Positions 54,910 through 64,000 of a stretch of 64,000 nt of DNA are shown in pieces. How positions within the stretch are numbered: position 1 is the stretch's first letter; each line of letters opens with the position of its first letter. The stretch is from positions 124,001-188,000 of the forward strand of contig DAHWNW010000001.1 of assembly GCA_027339745.1 (NCBI GenBank), in the 5' to 3' direction. This stretch comes from Nitrososphaerota archaeon. GTDB taxonomy: Archaea; Thermoproteota; Nitrososphaeria; Nitrososphaerales; Gagatemarchaeaceae. The notes under the pieces are model-generated. The model saw only the letters and a list, made by a program, of their open reading frames with translations. It made no database searches and was not told where the DNA came from. Position numbers and translations under genes: made by a program.

Positions 54910-56277
54910 AGGCCACGGTTGGTAAGCGACAAGCTCGAGAAATACATCAACGAGAACATCGACGCATTCGCGAACGACATCGTCCGCCTTGCTTCGCAGA
55001 GAAGCGTCTCAGCGAGGAAGGAGGGGATAGAGGAGTGCGCGGCTCTCGTCGAGAGGATGCTGAGGGAGATAGGCGCCGAGACGAAGGTATTGAGGATAGA
55101 CGGGGCGGCCCCGCTCGTCTTTGGAGAGGTGAAGTCCAAGAAGCCAGGCAAGACCATCATGTTTTACAACCACTATGACGTCCAGCCAGAGGAACCTCTT
55201 GAGCTCTGGAAGTCCCCTCCTTTCAAGCCAGAGATCAGGGACGGGGCGATATACGGGAGGGGGGTCTCAGACGACAAAGGGGAGCTCGTGGCGAGGCTGA
55301 AGGTCGCGCAGTCATACATGGAGACACAGGGCGGGCCACCCTGCAGCTTGAAATTCTTCTTCGAGGGCGAAGAAGAGACCGGGAGCGTCCACCTCGCGGA
55401 GTACATAGAGAAGTACGGCGACCTGTTCAAGGCCGACGGTGTCATCTGGGAGTATGGGACTGTCGACGCCAACGGGACACCCAAGGTCACCCTTGGAGTC
55501 AAGGGGATAATCTACGTGGAGTTCGTGATCAGGTCGCTTTCGCAGGACGCCCATAGCAGCTTCGCTGCGGCCCTGCCGAGCGCGCCATGGAGGATGGTCA
55601 GGCTCCTGAACGCGCTGAAGGACGCGAACGAGAGAATACTGGTCCCCGGATGGTACGACGACGTCTCCACCCTTTCAGAGGACGAGCTGCGAGTTCTGCA
55701 GGAGATGCCTTTTGACGGAGACGGACTCAAGAAGAGCTATGGGGCTTCGGCCTTCGTCGGCGGGATGACAGATGAGCAGGCGAAGAAGGCGCTCGTCCAG
55801 AGGCCCACGGGGAACATCGCTGGGATATGGGCAGGGTACACTGGGCCAGGGTCTAAGACGGTCCTCCCCAAGGAGATACACGCGAAGATGGACTTCCGCC
55901 TCGTCCCAGAGCAGGACCCAGATGACCTCTTCAAGAAGCTCAGGAAGCACCTGGACGATAGCGGGTTCGCGGACGTGGAGATCCAGCTCGAGAGCATGGA
56001 GCCGGCTGCGAGGACCTCGCACAGGCATCCATTCGCCCAGGCCGCGGTCGCGGCCGCCGAGGAGGTCTACGGGAGGGAGCCCATAGTCCAGCTGGGTTCC
56101 CCCGGCACAGGGCCCCTCTACCTGTTCACGAGGAGGTACGGAATGCCGTCGGTCGACATCGGGGTGTCGGCCGAGGACAGCGGGATACACGCCCCTAACG
56201 AGAACCTGAGACTGGAGAACCTGAGGAAGGGGATGCTATGGATCTCTGAGACCATCGAGAAGTTCTCGGCCTCCTGA
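54910..56277 (+). CDS. M20-family metallopeptidase (ArgE/DapE/carboxypeptidase-like); approximate TTG start
   Basis: MFYNHYDVQPEEPLELWKSPPF; GRGVSDDKGEL; FFEGEEETGS; track start 54838 is probably too early. Confidence 0.92.
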   Translation, partial: RPRLVSDKLEKYINENIDAFANDIVRLASQRSVSARKEGIEECAALVERMLREIGAETKVLRIDGAAPLVFGEVKSKKPGKTIMFYNHYDVQPEEPLELWKSPPFKPEIRDGAIYGRGVSDDKGELVARLKVAQSYMETQGGPPCSLKFFFEGEEETGSVHLAEYIEKYGDLFKADGVIWEYGTVDANGTPKVTLGVKGIIYVEFVIRSLSQDAHSSFAAALPSAPWRMVRLLNALKDANERILVPGWYDDVSTLSEDELRVLQEMPFDGDGLKKSYGASAFVGGMTDEQAKKALVQRPTGNIAGIWAGYTGPGSKTVLPKEIHAKMDFRLVPEQDPDDLFKKLRKHLDDSGFADVEIQLESMEPAARTSHRHPFAQAAVAAAEEVYGREPIVQLGSPGTGPLYLFTRRYGMPSVDIGVSAEDSGIHAPNENLRLENLRKGMLWISETIEKFSAS

Positions 56278-56336
56278 AACCCACGCCCCCAGCTGAGGCG
56301 TTCACCTCAATAAGACCTGCCTCACACCCCGGCAGC

Positions 56337-57461
56337 ATGAGGGCAGCTGTCCTCGGGTCAGGGCTGATGGGTTCTGTGATAGGCTGGGACCTAGCGAACT
56401 CGGAAGGAGTCGACGAGGTGGTCGTGGCAGACATTGACAAAGAGAAGCTGGAGGCGCTGAAAAGGCGGGCCCCAGGGAGGAAGCTCTCCGTCGAAGTCCT
56501 CGACATCATGCAGCGGGACAAGGTGGTTCCATTCCTGAAACGTTTCGATGTGGCGGCTTCAGCCCTCCCTCACGGAGTCGTGCACCAGTCTGACCTCGCG
56601 GCTGTAGAGGCGGGGTCTAAGATGGTGAACATCGCCTTCGAGGACGAGCAGATAGACCTGGACGCCGCGGCGCGGAGGACTGGCGCGACCTTGGTCCCGG
56701 GGTGCGGCGTGGCCCCCGGACTGGGAGGGATACTGCTGGCCCGCGGACTGGAAGAACTAGGCGGCGGGGACGAAGGGCACATAATGGTTGGTGGAATCCC
56801 GCAGGAACCCAGGCCGCCGTTCGGGTACAAGCTCGTCTTCTCCATCGTCGGGCTCCTGAGGGAATACACGGACGAGGCGAGAGTGGTGAGGGACGGAAAG
56901 ATAGTGAAGGTGATGCCATTTTCTACCGTCGAGGCGTACGACTTCCCCTCCCCGATAGGGAGACTCGAGGGGTTCTGCACCGACGGACTGGCGAGCCTCG
57001 TCTATACCATGAAAGGGATGCGCGTCCTGGACGAGATAACCCTGAGGTGGCCTGGGCACGCCGAGAAGATGGGCCTGATCATGGAGTCAGGGTACTTTTC
57101 GCGCGAGAAGGTGAGGACCAGCGTGGGGGAGGTCACTCCGCTCGAGCTGTCCTGGGCCGTCCTAGGAAGGAAGCTCGCCGAAGGAGACCCAAGGGACATC
57201 ACGGTGATGAGGGTGATAGCCAAGGGGGCGAAAGGGTCGGTGGTCTACGACATGGTGGACAGGTACGACGAAGAGAGGGGCGTCACATCGATGGGGAAGA
57301 CAACAGGTTACACCGGATCCATAGTCGCCCAGATGCTTGGCAGGGGGGACGTGAAAGGGACGGGTGTGATACCACCGGAGAAGGCGGTGACAGGCAAGAG
57401 CGTCGAGGTTCTCCTCGCCCACCTCGCCAGGCGCGGGGTGCACATCAAGAAGACGCCCTGA
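56337..57461 (+). CDS. Saccharopine dehydrogenase-like oxidoreductase
   Basis: AAVLGSGLMGSVIGWDLANS; CGVAPGLGGILLARGL; saccharopine DH NADP-binding layout. Confidence 0.85.
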   Translation: MRAAVLGSGLMGSVIGWDLANSEGVDEVVVADIDKEKLEALKRRAPGRKLSVEVLDIMQRDKVVPFLKRFDVAASALPHGVVHQSDLAAVEAGSKMVNIAFEDEQIDLDAAARRTGATLVPGCGVAPGLGGILLARGLEELGGGDEGHIMVGGIPQEPRPPFGYKLVFSIVGLLREYTDEARVVRDGKIVKVMPFSTVEAYDFPSPIGRLEGFCTDGLASLVYTMKGMRVLDEITLRWPGHAEKMGLIMESGYFSREKVRTSVGEVTPLELSWAVLGRKLAEGDPRDITVMRVIAKGAKGSVVYDMVDRYDEERGVTSMGKTTGYTGSIVAQMLGRGDVKGTGVIPPEKAVTGKSVEVLLAHLARRGVHIKKTP

Positions 57462-57538
57462 CAGGGAAGCTCTGAGGCCGTCCGACGGAGCTTCCTCCGG
57501 CCCAACCCTTACATTCCGCCGGGAGAAGACGACCTTCG

Positions 57539-59008
57539 ATGGCAGAGGTCCGGACGGCGCCGCCCTACGAGGCGAGCTCCAGGTACGAGTCCGTGACGAT
57601 CATAATCGTAATGACGGGCGTCCTGATGAGCGCGGTCGACACCACCGCGGTTGTTTTGGCGCTGCCAGCCATGATGAGGGACCTCGGTTCAAGCGTGCTG
57701 AGCATAATCTGGGTCATAATGGCATACCTCCTCGTCATAACGATATTCGGCACGCAGGTGGGGAAACTGGGCGACATCTTCGGCAGGGCGAGGATGTACA
57801 ACCTGGGCTTCGGAGTCTTCGCCGCCGGGTCACTCCTTTGCGGCGTTTCTGCCACCGGGCCCGAAATCATATGGTTCAGGGTGGTGCAGGGGGTGGGGGG
57901 AGCCCTGATCTCGTCGAACAGCGGGGCGATAATCGCAGACACGTTCCCCGCGAACAGGAGAGGGAGGGCGTTCGGGATCACAGGGTTTGGCTGGTCCGCC
58001 GGCGCGGTGCTAGGGATACTGGTGGGGGGAGCCTTCGTGACGTTCCTGAGCTGGCGCTACATCTTCTTCATCAACGTCCCCATCGGCGTGGTCGCTACGG
58101 TGGTGGGATACGTGGTGCTGAGGGACAAGACGCCTAAGGTGAAGAGCGCCATAGACTTCCTGGGCATGCTCCTGTTCGGCCTCGGCCTGTTCTCTTTGCT
58201 CACTGCCCTGACTGAGATCACCGGCTCAGGAGTGACGCCCGTCTCCGAAGCGGAGGCGGCTGCCGCTGTCCCTCTTCTCGTCGGCTTCGTCCTCTGGGAG
58301 CGCCACTGCTCCTCGCCTTTGCTCGACATTTCGGTCCTCCGCAAGAGGGTGCTCGCCGCCTCCATGTCAGCCGCTTTCTTCCAGTCCCTGGCCAGCTTCG
58401 CGGTCCTCTTTCTGGTCATCATGTACCTGCAGGGGCCGAGAGGGCTCACCCCCTGGGACGCTTCGCTGTATCTCATCCCCGGGTACATCCTCGGTGGGAG
58501 CATGGCCCCATTCGCCGGGAGGCTGTCCGACAGGCTCGGGGCGAGGGAGGTGGCTTCGGTCGGACTCGTGCTGCAGGCGCTCGGGATACTAGCCTATACC
58601 ACCTTGGCGCTGGGCACCCCGCTCTTCATCGTGGTGCTGGCTTCCGTGCTTAACGGGGCCGGCACAAGCGCGTTCTTTCCAGCGAACAACAGCGCGGTGA
58701 TGGCCAGTGCCCCTCGGAGGTCGTATGGCATGACGTCCGGACTTCTCAGGACATTCTCAAACGTCGGGATGGTGAGCAGCTTCGCCGTCGCCCTCCTGAT
58801 AGCGGCCCTCTCGATCCCCCGGCAGCTGAGCTTCGAAATCTTCCTAGGGGTCACACAGATCTCTGGGTCCTTGTCCCAAGCCTACGTCGACGGGATGCGC
58901 TCAGCGCTGCTCGCTTCCATCTCACTCCTTGCGGTGGCGCTGGCCCTCTCGTTGCTCAGAGGGAAGGAGGCCCGGACCGAAGTCGCAAGGAACGGAGCGG
59001 GTGACTAG
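57539..59008 (+). CDS. MFS transporter, DHA2/EmrB-like
   Basis: LMSAVDTTAVVLALPAMMRDLG; GKLGDIFGRARMYNLGFGVFAAGSLLCG; 14 TM. Confidence 0.92.
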   Translation: MAEVRTAPPYEASSRYESVTIIIVMTGVLMSAVDTTAVVLALPAMMRDLGSSVLSIIWVIMAYLLVITIFGTQVGKLGDIFGRARMYNLGFGVFAAGSLLCGVSATGPEIIWFRVVQGVGGALISSNSGAIIADTFPANRRGRAFGITGFGWSAGAVLGILVGGAFVTFLSWRYIFFINVPIGVVATVVGYVVLRDKTPKVKSAIDFLGMLLFGLGLFSLLTALTEITGSGVTPVSEAEAAAAVPLLVGFVLWERHCSSPLLDISVLRKRVLAASMSAAFFQSLASFAVLFLVIMYLQGPRGLTPWDASLYLIPGYILGGSMAPFAGRLSDRLGAREVASVGLVLQALGILAYTTLALGTPLFIVVLASVLNGAGTSAFFPANNSAVMASAPRRSYGMTSGLLRTFSNVGMVSSFAVALLIAALSIPRQLSFEIFLGVTQISGSLSQAYVDGMRSALLASISLLAVALALSLLRGKEARTEVARNGAGD

Positions 59009-59053
59009 GTCAGGCGGACTGGGCGGGTCGATGCCGCGGCTCTGGGCGGAGCC

Positions 59054-59800
59054 TCACTTCAATGCCTTCGAGCCGAGTATGGTGAAGCCGCTCCGATAGA
59101 CCGCCCCCGAGATGGGCTCCACCCTTCCCACATCCAGGGTGGTCGCGAGGGACCCGGTCCCGAGCCATACGTCTGCCACCCTCGAGTTTGCCTTCGCCAC
59201 CTCCACGGGCTCACTTACGCTCCCTTGACTCCCGTCGGTCTTAGGGAACACCCTCATGCCGAAGACGGGCCCGAACGGGGGGAGGTCGTCGGGCGCCCCC
59301 TGCCTCTCTACGACCACGCGAAGCGACATCGTCCTTTCGGGCCCCTTGACGCAGAAACCGCCGAACGTGCACCCAGCCGAGACCGGCTTCATTCCCGGAT
59401 TGAGAGGGTGGAGCTTCGTCATGGAGATGCGGTCGGCGAGACGCTTCTGGTAACCGTTGAGCAGGCCTCGGAGGAGCGACCATTCGGTGGTGACCCACAT
59501 CACAGGGAAGTAGAGCCCTGTCCTCCCCATGTATTCGCACTTCACACCTACAGCTGCCTCCTGGTAGACCGTCCTGTCAGGCCTGTCAGCCGCAATCTCC
59601 AGCCCTGACTCGGCGACGGAGATTATCTCGCTGACGTAGCCCACGCAGAGCCCGTCGGTCACGCCGAAGGGCTTGGGGATGAGGTCTGCCAGGGCGGACT
59701 TCTCTCCCCTGAAGTAGACCGCGATGTAGTCGGCACCGTAGTGCCATGGCCCCTCCTCTATGGCTGACGTGGGACCTGGGACGAGCGGGTGGTCGAGCAC
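59054..59800 (-). CDS. Acetoacetate decarboxylase family protein
   Basis: YGADYIAVYFRGEKSALADLIPKPFGV...KCEYMGRTGLYFPVMWVTTEWSLLRG...GYQKRLADRISMTKLHP; GTG start at 59800 downstream of a shared divergent TATA. Confidence 0.85.
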   Translation of the reverse strand: MLDHPLVPGPTSAIEEGPWHYGADYIAVYFRGEKSALADLIPKPFGVTDGLCVGYVSEIISVAESGLEIAADRPDRTVYQEAAVGVKCEYMGRTGLYFPVMWVTTEWSLLRGLLNGYQKRLADRISMTKLHPLNPGMKPVSAGCTFGGFCVKGPERTMSLRVVVERQGAPDDLPPFGPVFGMRVFPKTDGSQGSVSEPVEVAKANSRVADVWLGTGSLATTLDVGRVEPISGAVYRSGFTILGSKALK

Positions 59801-59852
59801 TGCGGCTCCGGCGCGGTCAAAGGTAAAAAAGGTTGGGAGGGGCGAGGTCACC

Positions 59853-60761
59853 GTGAAGTACTGCACATTCACCCTCCCGTTGGAGGGGAGTCGGCGGCGC
59901 CGGGCTGGCGTCGTAAAGGACGGGAGGGTATTCGAAGTCGACGGGGCGAAGAGCCTCGTCCAGGTCATTGAGGAGGCGAGATGGGGGGAGCCGCAGGTCT
60001 CGAAGGATGGTATCGAACTGGAGGAGGTAGTCCTGCACGCACCGCTCCCCAGGCCTGGGAAGATACTCGCGGCGATCGTCAACACCAAGGGGATGCTCGG
60101 GGGGGCTGACGTCACCCTCGACAGGCCCAGGATAGACATGAAGGCGCCCAGCACCGTAGTCGGACAGGGGACTTCGGTAAGGGCGCCGGCGACCGGGATA
60201 AGGCCCGAAGTCGAGCTCGCCGCGATAATAGGCAAGAGGACCTCAGGCGCCACGGAGGCCGAGGCAGCTGCGTCCATCTTCGGCTACACCATCTTGGACG
60301 ACGTGACCGCCCCGGCGGACTCGCGGGCAGACGCCTACGAAGCCTACAGACGGGACAAGTCCACTGGGGAGATAAGGAGGACGACCATGAGGGGACCCCT
60401 CTTCAGGTCGAAGAACCACGATACGTTCTGCCCAATGGGCCCGTGGGTGCTCACACCAGACGAGTTCGACGTCTCCAAAGTTCACAGGATGACCACGAAG
60501 TTCGACGGAGACCTCGTGCAGGACGGCTCCACGGCGGAGTATATCTTCGGGCCTGCGAGGCTGGCGTCATACATCTCAGGGTTCCTCACACTCGAGCCCG
60601 GGGACGTCGTCTCATGCGGGAGCGTGGGATGGACAAAGGAAGCCTTGAAGGACCTGGACCCAACCGAGTACGTCCTGCCTCCGCGGGGAGGGATCCTCGA
60701 GTTAGAGATAGAGGACCTGGGGACGCTAAGCAATCACGTCGCCCCGGCTCAAGGAGCTTAG
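59853..60761 (+). CDS. Fumarylacetoacetate hydrolase family protein (HpaG/FAH-like)
   Basis: RPEVELAAIIGKRTSGATEAEAAASIFGYTILDDVTAPADS; KNHDTFCPMGPWVLTPDE; LEPGDVVSCGSVGWTKEAL. Confidence 0.92.
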   Translation: MKYCTFTLPLEGSRRRRAGVVKDGRVFEVDGAKSLVQVIEEARWGEPQVSKDGIELEEVVLHAPLPRPGKILAAIVNTKGMLGGADVTLDRPRIDMKAPSTVVGQGTSVRAPATGIRPEVELAAIIGKRTSGATEAEAAASIFGYTILDDVTAPADSRADAYEAYRRDKSTGEIRRTTMRGPLFRSKNHDTFCPMGPWVLTPDEFDVSKVHRMTTKFDGDLVQDGSTAEYIFGPARLASYISGFLTLEPGDVVSCGSVGWTKEALKDLDPTEYVLPPRGGILELEIEDLGTLSNHVAPAQGA

Positions 60762-62027
60762 GGTGGAATCTGGGGCCGCCTTGGCCTTCCAGTATAACAG
60801 GTACACGGCGACCACCGACCCTGCAGTCGCCGCCATGGCGAACACGAAAAGCCCTACGTCCCCGAACAGACTCTGAACCAGACCGCCAGGGAGCGGGCCG
60901 AAGCTCCAGAAGGTGGAGTTGATGAGTGAGAAGACTCCGAGGTACTCCGCAGTCCGCCCTTCGGGGGCTACCTTGCTCACCCAGCTGAGCATCGCGGGGC
61001 TGAGGAGCCCGAACCCCGCGGAGTAGATGATCCTGGCAGGGATGAGCTCAGGCCACGCCCCCGAGAGGACGAAGATCAGAAGGGAGCCGCCCACCGTGAT
61101 GGTCCCATAGAGGTACCCGCGTATCTCGCCGATGGCGTCGACCTTCCCTCCGAGCCTCGTGGCCAGCAGGGCGGTGGTCGCCATCCCGGCGACTGCGACC
61201 AGGCCCACCTCGAGGTCGTCCGCCCCCAGGTAGTAGGCGTAGGCCCCGATGAAAGCGGTGACCGCCCCAGTCCCCAGGGCTCTTATCGAAGTGGCGGCGG
61301 AGAACACGATGACCTCCTTCATCTCTCTGAGGGGTCTGCGGGAGCCCGAGGGGTTGACCCGGCTTTCCGGGAGAGCGAAGACGAGCAGGAAGAGGTCTGC
61401 AGCCATGAAGGCGCCCACGAGATAGAATATCGCGTCGATGCTGAACGCTTCGGAGACCAGGCCGGCTGCGACCACGCCCATTATCGAGCCGACCGCGCCT
61501 ATCTGGCTGATGAAGCCATACCCCCTCCCCCGCTGCCTGGACGTGGTGACGTCCGCCACGTAAGCCTGGAGGGCTGTGGACCCGACGGAGAGGATCGTCT
61601 CGGCCAGCAGGAAGAAAGCGCTTACAGCGATGAAGCCCCCCACGAACGGGATCGCGACGAAGAAAGGGAGGGAGACCGCCTCGGCCGCGATGAGGAGCAG
61701 CCGCCTCCGCCCTAGCCGGTCCGAGAGCCTCCCGGCGAACGGACCCACGAGCGAGGATGTCACGTAAGCCGCGGAGAAGGCCGCCAGGCCGGCAGCGACC
61801 GAGACCCCGTCCTTCTGGACGACGTAGAGGACGAAGTAGACCGTGAAGAGGCTGGAGCGGTTGTTGGAGAGCATCTCGTATAACGAGAGGACAAGTAGCG
61901 AACGGCCGATGCCGCCGGCGGGGAGGCCTGGTTCCGTCGAGGGCGGAGTGGGGTCCGGCAACCTGGGTGGTCGGAGAAGCGTCCGTCCTCTGGGTTTAAG
62001 GGTTCCAAGCGGACTCCAAAGATTCAA
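60726..62027 (-). CDS. MFS transporter, 12 TM
   Basis: FAGRLSDRLGRRRLLLIAAEAVSLP; 12 TM layout; start may be internal. Confidence 0.9.
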   Translation of the reverse strand: MNLWSPLGTLKPRGRTLLRPPRLPDPTPPSTEPGLPAGGIGRSLLVLSLYEMLSNNRSSLFTVYFVLYVVQKDGVSVAAGLAAFSAAYVTSSLVGPFAGRLSDRLGRRRLLLIAAEAVSLPFFVAIPFVGGFIAVSAFFLLAETILSVGSTALQAYVADVTTSRQRGRGYGFISQIGAVGSIMGVVAAGLVSEAFSIDAIFYLVGAFMAADLFLLVFALPESRVNPSGSRRPLREMKEVIVFSAATSIRALGTGAVTAFIGAYAYYLGADDLEVGLVAVAGMATTALLATRLGGKVDAIGEIRGYLYGTITVGGSLLIFVLSGAWPELIPARIIYSAGFGLLSPAMLSWVSKVAPEGRTAEYLGVFSLINSTFWSFGPLPGGLVQSLFGDVGLFVFAMAATAGSVVAVYLLYWKAKAAPDSTLSSLSRGDVIA

Positions 62028-62060
62028 TTAGATTGGTTCCTGAAGAGGACCGAGGCGCTG

Positions 62061-63509
62061 ATGGGAGCGAAGAGCGGCAGGGAGTTCCTTCAGAGGCTCG
62101 ACTCCACCCCTCGAGAAGTGTGGTACGGGGACGAGAAGATCACAGGCTCTGTCTCCAAGCACCCGGCGTTCAGGGGCGTGGCGAAGTCGATAGCTGCCCT
62201 GTATGACATGCAGTTGAAGCCGGAGCTGGAGGATGTCATGACCTACGAGTCCCCCACCACGCACGAGAGGGTCGGGACGAGCTTCCTCCAGCCCCGCACC
62301 AGGGAGGAGCTGGGTAGGCGGACTGCCATGATCAAGACATGGGCAGACTTTTCCGGCGGGATGATGGGGAGGACGGCAGACTACCTCAACAGCTCGATCA
62401 TGGCGATGGCGGCGGCCGCGCAGTTCTTCGGAAAGGGCGAGCACGACTTCGCCGCGAACGTCTCTGGGTACTACGAGTATGTCAGGGAGAACGATCTCGT
62501 CCTGACGCATACGCTGATCAACCCCCAGACAAACAGGGGAGTTGGCCCATCAAAGCAGGCCGACCCCTTCATTGCCGCCCGGGTGGCAGACAAGACGTCG
62601 GAAGGGGTCGTGATACGAGGAGCGAGGATGTTGGCGACCCTCCCCATAGCGGACGAAATCATGGTGTTCCCTTCCACCGTGATAAGGTCGGGGCAGGACG
62701 ACATGCCATATTCGATCGCCTTCGCCGTGCCGGTGAGCGCGAAGGGGCTGAAATTCGTCTGTAGGGAGTCGTTCGCAGCTGAGTCCGCCTTCGACCATCC
62801 TCTCGCTTCGAGGTTCGACGAGCAGGACGCCGTGGTGGTATTCGATGACGTATTGGTCCCTTGGGAGAGGGTGTTCATACTCGAAGACCCGGACAGGGCC
62901 AACAAGGTGAACGAGTCGACCGGGGCCATCGTCTTCATGGCCCACCAGGCGACCGTCCGGGAGGCGGCCAAGGCTGAGTTCATGGCCGGCCTGGCGACTA
63001 TGGTGGCCGAGACCATAGGCGCGGACGCGTTCCCACAGGTCCAAGAGAGGATTGCAGGCGTGCTCCTGATCGCGGAGACGATGAAGGCGTTCATCGGGTC
63101 GAGCGAGGCCAGGGCGAAGACGAACGAGTGGGGACTGATGAGCCCTGACTACGCACCGCTCAACGCAGCGCGGAACGTCTGGCCGAGGCTCGCCCCTGAT
63201 TTCTCCGCGGTAATCAAACAGACAGGGGCGAGCGGGCTCATGGCCATCCCTCCGGAGGGGATACTCGGCTCTGAAGCGAGGCCCGACGTGGACAGGTACT
63301 TCCAGTCGAAGTTGGCGGACGGGGAGGAGAGGGTCCGGCTTTTCAAGATGGCGTGGGACGCGTCAGGGAGCTCGTTCGGGGGGAGGCAGGACCTGTACGA
63401 GAGATTCTTCTTCGGCGACCCGGTCAGGATGGCCAGCGCATACTACTCATGGTACGACAAGGAGCCGTACAAGCGGCGGGTGATGGAGCTGCTGCACAGG
63501 AAGGACTGA
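62061..63509 (+). CDS. 4-hydroxyphenylacetate 3-hydroxylase (HpaB/PheA) family flavoprotein
   Basis: SGREFLQRLDSTPREVWYGDEKITGSVSKHPAFRGVAKSIAALYDMQ; THTLINPQTNRGVGPSKQADPFIAARV. Confidence 0.9.
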   Translation: MGAKSGREFLQRLDSTPREVWYGDEKITGSVSKHPAFRGVAKSIAALYDMQLKPELEDVMTYESPTTHERVGTSFLQPRTREELGRRTAMIKTWADFSGGMMGRTADYLNSSIMAMAAAAQFFGKGEHDFAANVSGYYEYVRENDLVLTHTLINPQTNRGVGPSKQADPFIAARVADKTSEGVVIRGARMLATLPIADEIMVFPSTVIRSGQDDMPYSIAFAVPVSAKGLKFVCRESFAAESAFDHPLASRFDEQDAVVVFDDVLVPWERVFILEDPDRANKVNESTGAIVFMAHQATVREAAKAEFMAGLATMVAETIGADAFPQVQERIAGVLLIAETMKAFIGSSEARAKTNEWGLMSPDYAPLNAARNVWPRLAPDFSAVIKQTGASGLMAIPPEGILGSEARPDVDRYFQSKLADGEERVRLFKMAWDASGSSFGGRQDLYERFFFGDPVRMASAYYSWYDKEPYKRRVMELLHRKD

Positions 63510-63514
63510 CGCAC

Positions 63515-64000
63515 TTGGCCAAGAGATTCGACGTGGTGAAGGCCGGTCACATCGAACTCCTGGTGACTGACCTCGAGGCTGCGAAGAGGTTCTACGTGGA
63601 GACGCTGGGGCTGATCGTCACCGAGTCAGATGGCGGGCACCTCTACCTCAGGGGGCTGGAAGACAGGCATCACCACTCCTTGACCCTGACACAGTCTGAC
63701 ACCCCGGGAGTCGACCACTTCGCCTTCAGGGTGTCCGACGAAGCTGGACTCGAGGCGTTGGAGGAGATCGTCAAAGGGAGAGGCTGGTTCGCCCGCTGGA
63801 AGGAACCGGGGGAAGAGAAGGGGGTCGGGAAGGCGCTCTTGGTCGAGGACGGGTTCGGCTTTCCGGTCGAGTTCTACTTCGAGGCGTCCCCCCAGGAGTG
63901 GATGCTCCAGAAGTTCCAGCACTACAAAGGGGCGAAGGTCATGCGCCTCGACCACTTCAACATCATGCTCCCGGACGTCGCCGCCGCTTACGACTGGTAC
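63515..64000 (+). CDS. Extradiol ring-cleavage dioxygenase (HpaD-like vicinal oxygen chelate), partial
   Basis: VKAGHIELLVTDLEAAKRFYVETLGLIVTESDGGHLYLRGLEDRHHHSLTL...VDHFAFRVSDE...MRLDHFNIMLPDVAAAYDWY; runs off window; absent from ORF track. Confidence 0.9.
   Translation, partial: MAKRFDVVKAGHIELLVTDLEAAKRFYVETLGLIVTESDGGHLYLRGLEDRHHHSLTLTQSDTPGVDHFAFRVSDEAGLEALEEIVKGRGWFARWKEPGEEKGVGKALLVEDGFGFPVEFYFEASPQEWMLQKFQHYKGAKVMRLDHFNIMLPDVAAAYDWY

Noticed and set aside
1-64000. CRISPR arrays, transposases, integrases, rRNA genes
   Set aside because: Looked for regularly spaced repeats and mobile-element protein motifs on both strands; none found by eye.

Overview
The window is GC-rich archaeal chromosome, judged from TATA/BRE-like promoters, an archaeal-type S10 protein, pyrI, and a tRNA-Ser whose 13-nt intron fits bulge-helix-bulge geometry. 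A Nitrososphaeria/Thaumarchaeota-like lineage is my inference. Most of it is ordinary, densely packed core metabolism. Main blocks: pyruvate kinase 5' end; DHA2 MFS transporter; PadR regulator divergent from an ABC-2 exporter; acyl-CoA dehydrogenase; endonuclease III; CBS and UspA proteins; a MoxR/DUF58/secreted-protein operon; rpsJ; a RelE-like toxin-antitoxin pair in a short island; a pyrimidine block (carAB, pyrB-pyrI-pyrC); a HerA-like ATPase; a beta-oxidation cluster; malic enzyme; a copper block (YHS protein, CopA, HMA protein); and an aromatic-degradation block (HpaB- and HpaD-like, FAA hydrolase, acetoacetate decarboxylase family). The most unusual observation is that three genes (MFS, carB, DUF58) have no ATG/GTG/TTG at the start expected from family alignment. 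Each has an in-frame ACG there, two of them 8-9 nt after a strong GGAGG/GAGG motif. Other items: the tRNA-Ser mini-intron, a truncated cDPG-synthetase-like GTPase fragment beside that tRNA, a 56-aa YHS gene missed by the ORF track, a native hexahistidine tail, and several spacers with strong inverted repeats. No CRISPR array, IS element or rRNA was seen.
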